A stretch of DNA of 64,000 nucleotides from assembly GCA_034440115.1 (NCBI GenBank), contig JAWXBM010000080.1, positions 5,824-69,823 on the forward strand, read 5' to 3'. Shown in pieces: positions 61,354 through 64,000 of this stretch (positions within the stretch are counted from its first letter, which is position 1; the number at the start of each line of letters is the position of its first letter). The position numbers and the translations under genes are program-made. The notes under the pieces were generated by a model that was given only the letters and a program-made list of their open reading frames with translations, was not told the origin of the DNA and made no database searches. Source of the DNA: JAWXBM01 sp034440115 (lineage in GTDB: Bacteria; Pseudomonadota; Gammaproteobacteria; Xanthomonadales; SZUA-36).

Positions 61354-62148
61354 TTACGCTGTGATGCGTTCTGCGTTCACAACGCGAGCCAGGCGCCAAG
61401 GACTGGTGTGACGGGTTGAGAGAATAGTCTGGCGGTTCTGCCCCTCAGCGAACAAACGATTATGTTCTTTTTTGACCACCGCATAGCATTCACAGGCGCG
61501 CGACGCCAGGCCCGACCGGTCAAGCACGGTGATGTGGCCACGGTGGTAGCGAATAAGCCCCGCTTTTTGCAAATGCCCGGCGGCCTCGGTAATGCCTTCA
61601 CGCCGCACACCGAGCGTGCTGGCAATCAGTTCCTGCGTCATGGTCAACTCGTTCGAGGGCAAGCGATCAAGGGTCTGCAACAGCCAGCGGCACAGTTGCT
61701 GTTCCACCTCATGGTGGCGATTGCATGCCGCCGTTTGGGATATCTGTGTAAGCAGCGCCTGAGTATAGCGCAGCAACAATCGCTGCATCACCCCGCCGCG
61801 ATTGAATTCCTCCATCAGCGACCGCGCCTTCAATTGATAGCCGTGGCCCGCGGTCTGCACGACCGCCCGGTTAGGTGTGGTATTCCCGCCCATGAAAAGC
61901 GAAACGCCGACCACACCCTCATTGCCCACCCCCGCGATTTCGGACGATGCGCCGTTCTCCATCACGTAGTGCATGGACACGATGGCGGTCGTCGGAAAAT
62001 AGACGTGCTGCAACTGGCCGCTGTTTTCATAAAGAACTTCGCCCAGCGGCATCGCGACAGACTCCAGATGAGGGGCGATGCGCTCGAACCCAGCCGTCGG
62101 CAGGGCGGCGAGAATCTGGTTTCGATTGGGGCTCTGCGGGGCATCCAT
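61354..62148 (-). CDS. Crp/Fnr family transcriptional regulator
   Basis: 264 residues from the ATG at 62148. N-terminal cyclic-nucleotide-type beta-roll (HLESVAMPLGEVLYENSGQL, HVYFPTTAIVSMHYVMENG) and a C-terminal winged helix (about residues 175-215, TMTQELIASTLGVRREGITEAAGHL). No four-cysteine FNR iron-sulfur signature is evident, so the signal is not plainly oxygen. An in-frame ATG at 62379 adds 77 unlikely residues. The last 20 residues are made partly from a repeated segment. An FNR-type box lies 64 bp upstream, suggesting autoregulation. Confidence 0.85.
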   Translation of the reverse strand: MDAPQSPNRNQILAALPTAGFERIAPHLESVAMPLGEVLYENSGQLQHVYFPTTAIVSMHYVMENGASSEIAGVGNEGVVGVSLFMGGNTTPNRAVVQTAGHGYQLKARSLMEEFNRGGVMQRLLLRYTQALLTQISQTAACNRHHEVEQQLCRWLLQTLDRLPSNELTMTQELIASTLGVRREGITEAAGHLQKAGLIRYHRGHITVLDRSGLASRACECYAVVKKEHNRLFAEGQNRQTILSTRHTSPWRLARVVNAERITA

Positions 62149-62211
62149 ATATGCGAACTCCGAATGGGACTCGACCAGCTTGAAGTATCCACATAACTCA
62201 CCGGGCAGGCA

Positions 62212-62225
62212 TTGATCTACGTCAA
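62212..62225 (-). promoter_or_regulatory. FNR-type box upstream of the crp-like gene
   Basis: TTGATCTACGTCAA: TTGAT-N4-GTCAA, one base from the TTGAT-N4-ATCAA consensus. Centred about 70 bp before the crp-like ATG. Likely binds a Crp/Fnr protein, possibly its own product. Confidence 0.6.
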
Positions 62226-62381
62226 TTACCGCTGCATGGAAACACATCGCCAAGCAGCCACGGTTTGAATACACGACCGTCGCTGCGCACTTAGATCCAC
62301 GGTTTGCTTCCTTCGAGGCGGCCTGCTCGAAAGCGAGGTGATTCCCGAGTTCTATACCCGCGACACGCAGGGTATCCAAGA

Positions 62382-62468
62382 TGAGCCATACCTAGTGCTG
62401 TTTCACCGCTCTCTCTTGCGGCGATCAGGAGCTGGCTGAAGATGGCCGGTCATAACCAGCCATTCCTG
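62382..62468. repeat. Direct repeat copy B flanking the crp-like gene
   Basis: Second copy of the 85-bp element at 61199-61284, about 1.18 kb away in the same orientation. The pair brackets the crp-like gene, so homologous recombination between them would delete or duplicate it. Confidence 0.9.
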
Positions 62469-62690
62469 AATTCCGCGCGCCGCAGTCATGGTTGAGAGAT
62501 GGCCAGATTCTGCAACGTCATCTTCCTGTGATGACTCCGGCGCGAACTCCACCGTGCCGGCATTGTCGTCGGCGAGCAAGGGCGATACTTCCAGCAACAC
62601 CCAGCCTGTCGCCTCGTGAACAGGGCGGAAAAGGTCCGCCGCTGGCGCCAAGTCCTTCAGGGCGAGCTGGTGGAACAGCGCTTCGCGTCA
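62403..62690 (-). pseudogene. Transaldolase fragment fused to unrelated sequence
   Basis: On the minus strand, just after the HAD stop, one frame reads ALFHQLALKDLAPAADLFRP and then VHEATGWVLLEVSPLLADD. This closely matches an internal part of transaldolase (the region of LRPVYEATxGxxGYVSLEVSP), but starts without the N-terminus and stops after about 45 residues. The rest (VEFAPESSQEDDVAESGHL...) is not transaldolase and runs into the direct-repeat C-terminus. A deletion or recombination scar. Confidence 0.65.
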
Positions 62691-63364
62691 ACAGCGCCGA
62701 GCAAAGTAGATATGTCACAATTAACCAGTTCACCGATGTGCTCGACGGTAATATCCGCCGGTGGATACTTGGCGATGTTTTCTGAATCGAATGCGTAGTG
62801 TCCCTGGCGCGGGAAGACGGTTGTCAGACGATCTCCCCAAGTCTTTTTCATCGCCGCCAGAATGCGCAGCTTGTCATCCACCATGACGTAATGGCGTGCT
62901 GGATAGCGGCTTTCGATTTCCTTCAGCATTTGCTCCTTATGCAGATAAATCAGCACACGGCCCTCGACCGCTTCCCACAATCCGGAGCGCTGCGTCTTGC
63001 GCGGCTGGAACACCACGTCGCCATCGGTCAAGATGACGGTAGGCCCCCAGGCACCAAGATGTGCAATCACCTCGAGCGCGCCGGCGTACAGCCGGTCGGC
63101 AAACGGATAATCCACCAGGAACGAGGACATCAACAGCAAGCGCGGATCGTTCAGGTCTCCGAGCCGATAGCGTTGCAAGGCGCCGAGGTAATCCGCATAG
63201 CCGAGCTCAACGCGCAACGCTTCGAAGACTTTCCAATACCGGTCGCGGCTTTCACCGCCAAAATTTCTCAGCAAGTGATCGTTGAGATCAGCCACTATGC
63301 GATCGTTATCGAGCAGTGTGTTGTCCACGTCGAGCAAAAACACAGCGTCATTCGTCGGGGTCAT
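62657..63364 (-). CDS. HAD-superfamily hydrolase
   Basis: 235 residues. The HAD nucleophile motif DVDNTLLDND (from about residue 11) is clear, with VILTDGD (about 109) and MVDDKLRIL (about 162) as motifs II and IV. GGAGGCAGC precedes ATG at 63364. The last 15 residues (AVDAKRCSTSSP) read across the transaldolase remnant in another frame, so the C-terminus is probably abnormal relative to relatives. Likely a phosphatase of unknown substrate. Confidence 0.82.
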   Translation of the reverse strand: MTPTNDAVFLLDVDNTLLDNDRIVADLNDHLLRNFGGESRDRYWKVFEALRVELGYADYLGALQRYRLGDLNDPRLLLMSSFLVDYPFADRLYAGALEVIAHLGAWGPTVILTDGDVVFQPRKTQRSGLWEAVEGRVLIYLHKEQMLKEIESRYPARHYVMVDDKLRILAAMKKTWGDRLTTVFPRQGHYAFDSENIAKYPPADITVEHIGELVNCDISTLLGAVDAKRCSTSSP

Positions 63365-63863
63365 GCTGCCTCCTTGATGGGATTGTGCTCCTGATCGTCG
63401 ATCAGGCTGATCTTGCATTACTTGAGCGAGTCCGATTTGAGGTCTTCGAGGCGCTTCCTCATCAGGCTGTTTATACGCCGAAGGCGCGCCCAGCTCTGTG
63501 CGATGGCGTACTCTGGTCACCCTGAAATTCCTTTGGTCCGGACCCGGACCTGTGGGATCACCCCGGACGATCCGGAAAGTGGATCGGGCTTGGCGGGCGT
63601 TCGGTCATCCACATCGAACTGGTGAGCCATGCTATCCCTGTGCGCAGGTGATTCTATTTTCATATCCCACGCGCCTTCGGCGCTCACATAGAGCACTGAA
63701 AGAACCTGAAGTTGGCAAAGTATCGCTCGCATCGCGTTGGCAGGGTGCAGCATGCCTTCTCAATTGTCTTGGACTTGTGAGATTTTTTGCATTGTTAATT
63801 TTGCTTAGAATCCTGCATCTTGGTTGAAACCGAATTATTTTGTGGGTACGATTCCAGAAAGTG
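63365..63863. other. Intergenic region with small frames and the right copy of the 19-bp repeat
   Basis: About 500 bp. It holds the second AGGCTGTTTATACGCCGAA (63464-63482), an inverted repeat CTGATC-GTC-GATCAG (near 63392), and a 37-codon minus-strand frame (63630 to 63517, MAHQFDVDDRTPAK...) of no recognisable family that could be a real small protein or debris. No other supported gene. Confidence 0.5.
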
Positions 63864-64000
63864 CTACTCCCTGAACAAAAGCCCCTCAACCGCCAACTGA
63901 TCATCCATCTTTTCGCCCATCCACTGGCTTTGTGGTGATTTCGAGGTGATTCGAATGCCCCGATTCTGATTCAGTCCTAACAGGCTGTCGACGTTCCCGC
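63864..64000 (-). CDS. C-terminus of an unidentified protein (partial)
   Basis: The minus-strand frame entering from the right edge has 44 residues (GNVDSLLGLNQNRGIRITSK...) and stops at 63864. Composition is protein-like with no internal stops, but 137 bp is too short for a firm call and I do not recognise the family. Confidence 0.4.
   Translation of the reverse strand, partial: GNVDSLLGLNQNRGIRITSKSPQSQWMGEKMDDQLAVEGLLFRE

Noticed and set aside
61199..62468. Insertion sequence around the crp-like gene
   Set aside because: The 85-bp elements are direct, not inverted, repeats and there is no transposase; they read as duplicated gene ends.
1..64000. tRNA or rRNA genes
   Set aside because: I found no GGTTCGAATCC-type T-arm in a cloverleaf context and no rRNA-like sequence.

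Overview
The window looks like a piece of a gammaproteobacterial chromosome of moderate GC. Indicators are the ubiE-ubiJ-ubiB block, an algZ/algR-hemC-hemD-hemX-hemY block in the order known from Pseudomonas and Xanthomonas relatives, outer-membrane phospholipase A, the dapF/DUF484/xerC and hslVU blocks, and an oleABCD long-chain olefin cluster. I cannot name a genus. Most of the window is ordinary housekeeping; accessory material is concentrated at 17.8-24.8 kb, 31.2-38 kb and 54-64 kb.

Layout. 1-4.5 kb: oleD (cut by the window edge), oleC, oleB and oleA on the minus strand, divergent from a 4'-phosphopantetheinyl transferase and a phospholipase D-type lipoprotein. 7.4-9.3 kb: a putative 2OG-Fe(II) oxygenase facing a sulfotransferase-like gene. 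9.3-12.5 kb: ubiquinone biosynthesis. 12.6-17.7 kb: envelope genes (AsmA-like protein, PldA, a putative beta-barrel), a MOSC protein and a PLP decarboxylase. 17.9-24.7 kb: a type III restriction-modification locus coupled to a Fic-domain gene and a DUF3800 gene. 24.9-30.2 kb: XdhC/MobA-like molybdenum-hydroxylase accessory genes, NnrS, an SDR, and an Orn/Lys/Arg decarboxylase broken by a +1 shift. 30.2-38.7 kb: quinone oxidoreductase, gene debris, a glycosyltransferase-like gene, hslVU with a sigma32-like promoter, a truncated cupin ending in a hairpin repeat, a flavin-dependent halogenase-like gene, a truncated RHH antitoxin, and xerC. 38.7-47.7 kb: DUF484, dapF, lptM, an esterase, the AlgZ/AlgR-type pair and heme genes. 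47.8-53.2 kb: flavodoxin-reductase-like iron-sulfur protein, PlsC, a YheT-like hydrolase and a TPR-sulfotransferase. 54-57.9 kb: a small copper-handling operon. 58-64 kb: a rearranged block with a PRC-barrel protein, an ATP-grasp-like protein, a Crp/Fnr regulator with an FNR-type box, a HAD hydrolase, a transaldolase remnant and several long direct repeats.

The most striking structural feature is not a gene family. Short tandem repeats (unit 7-16 bp, 3-8 copies) sit at or inside gene junctions at eight or more places: oleA/oleB, before the 2OG oxygenase, before the sulfotransferase, xerC/DUF484, DUF484/dapF, hemC/hemD, inside hemD, before the TPR-sulfotransferase, and upstream of the PRC-barrel gene. 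Several supply stop or start codons. Other leads are the Fic-Mod-DUF3800-Res operon with an inward-facing terminator between its last two genes, the CTT-TGA frameshift, and the repeat-flanked crp/HAD block.
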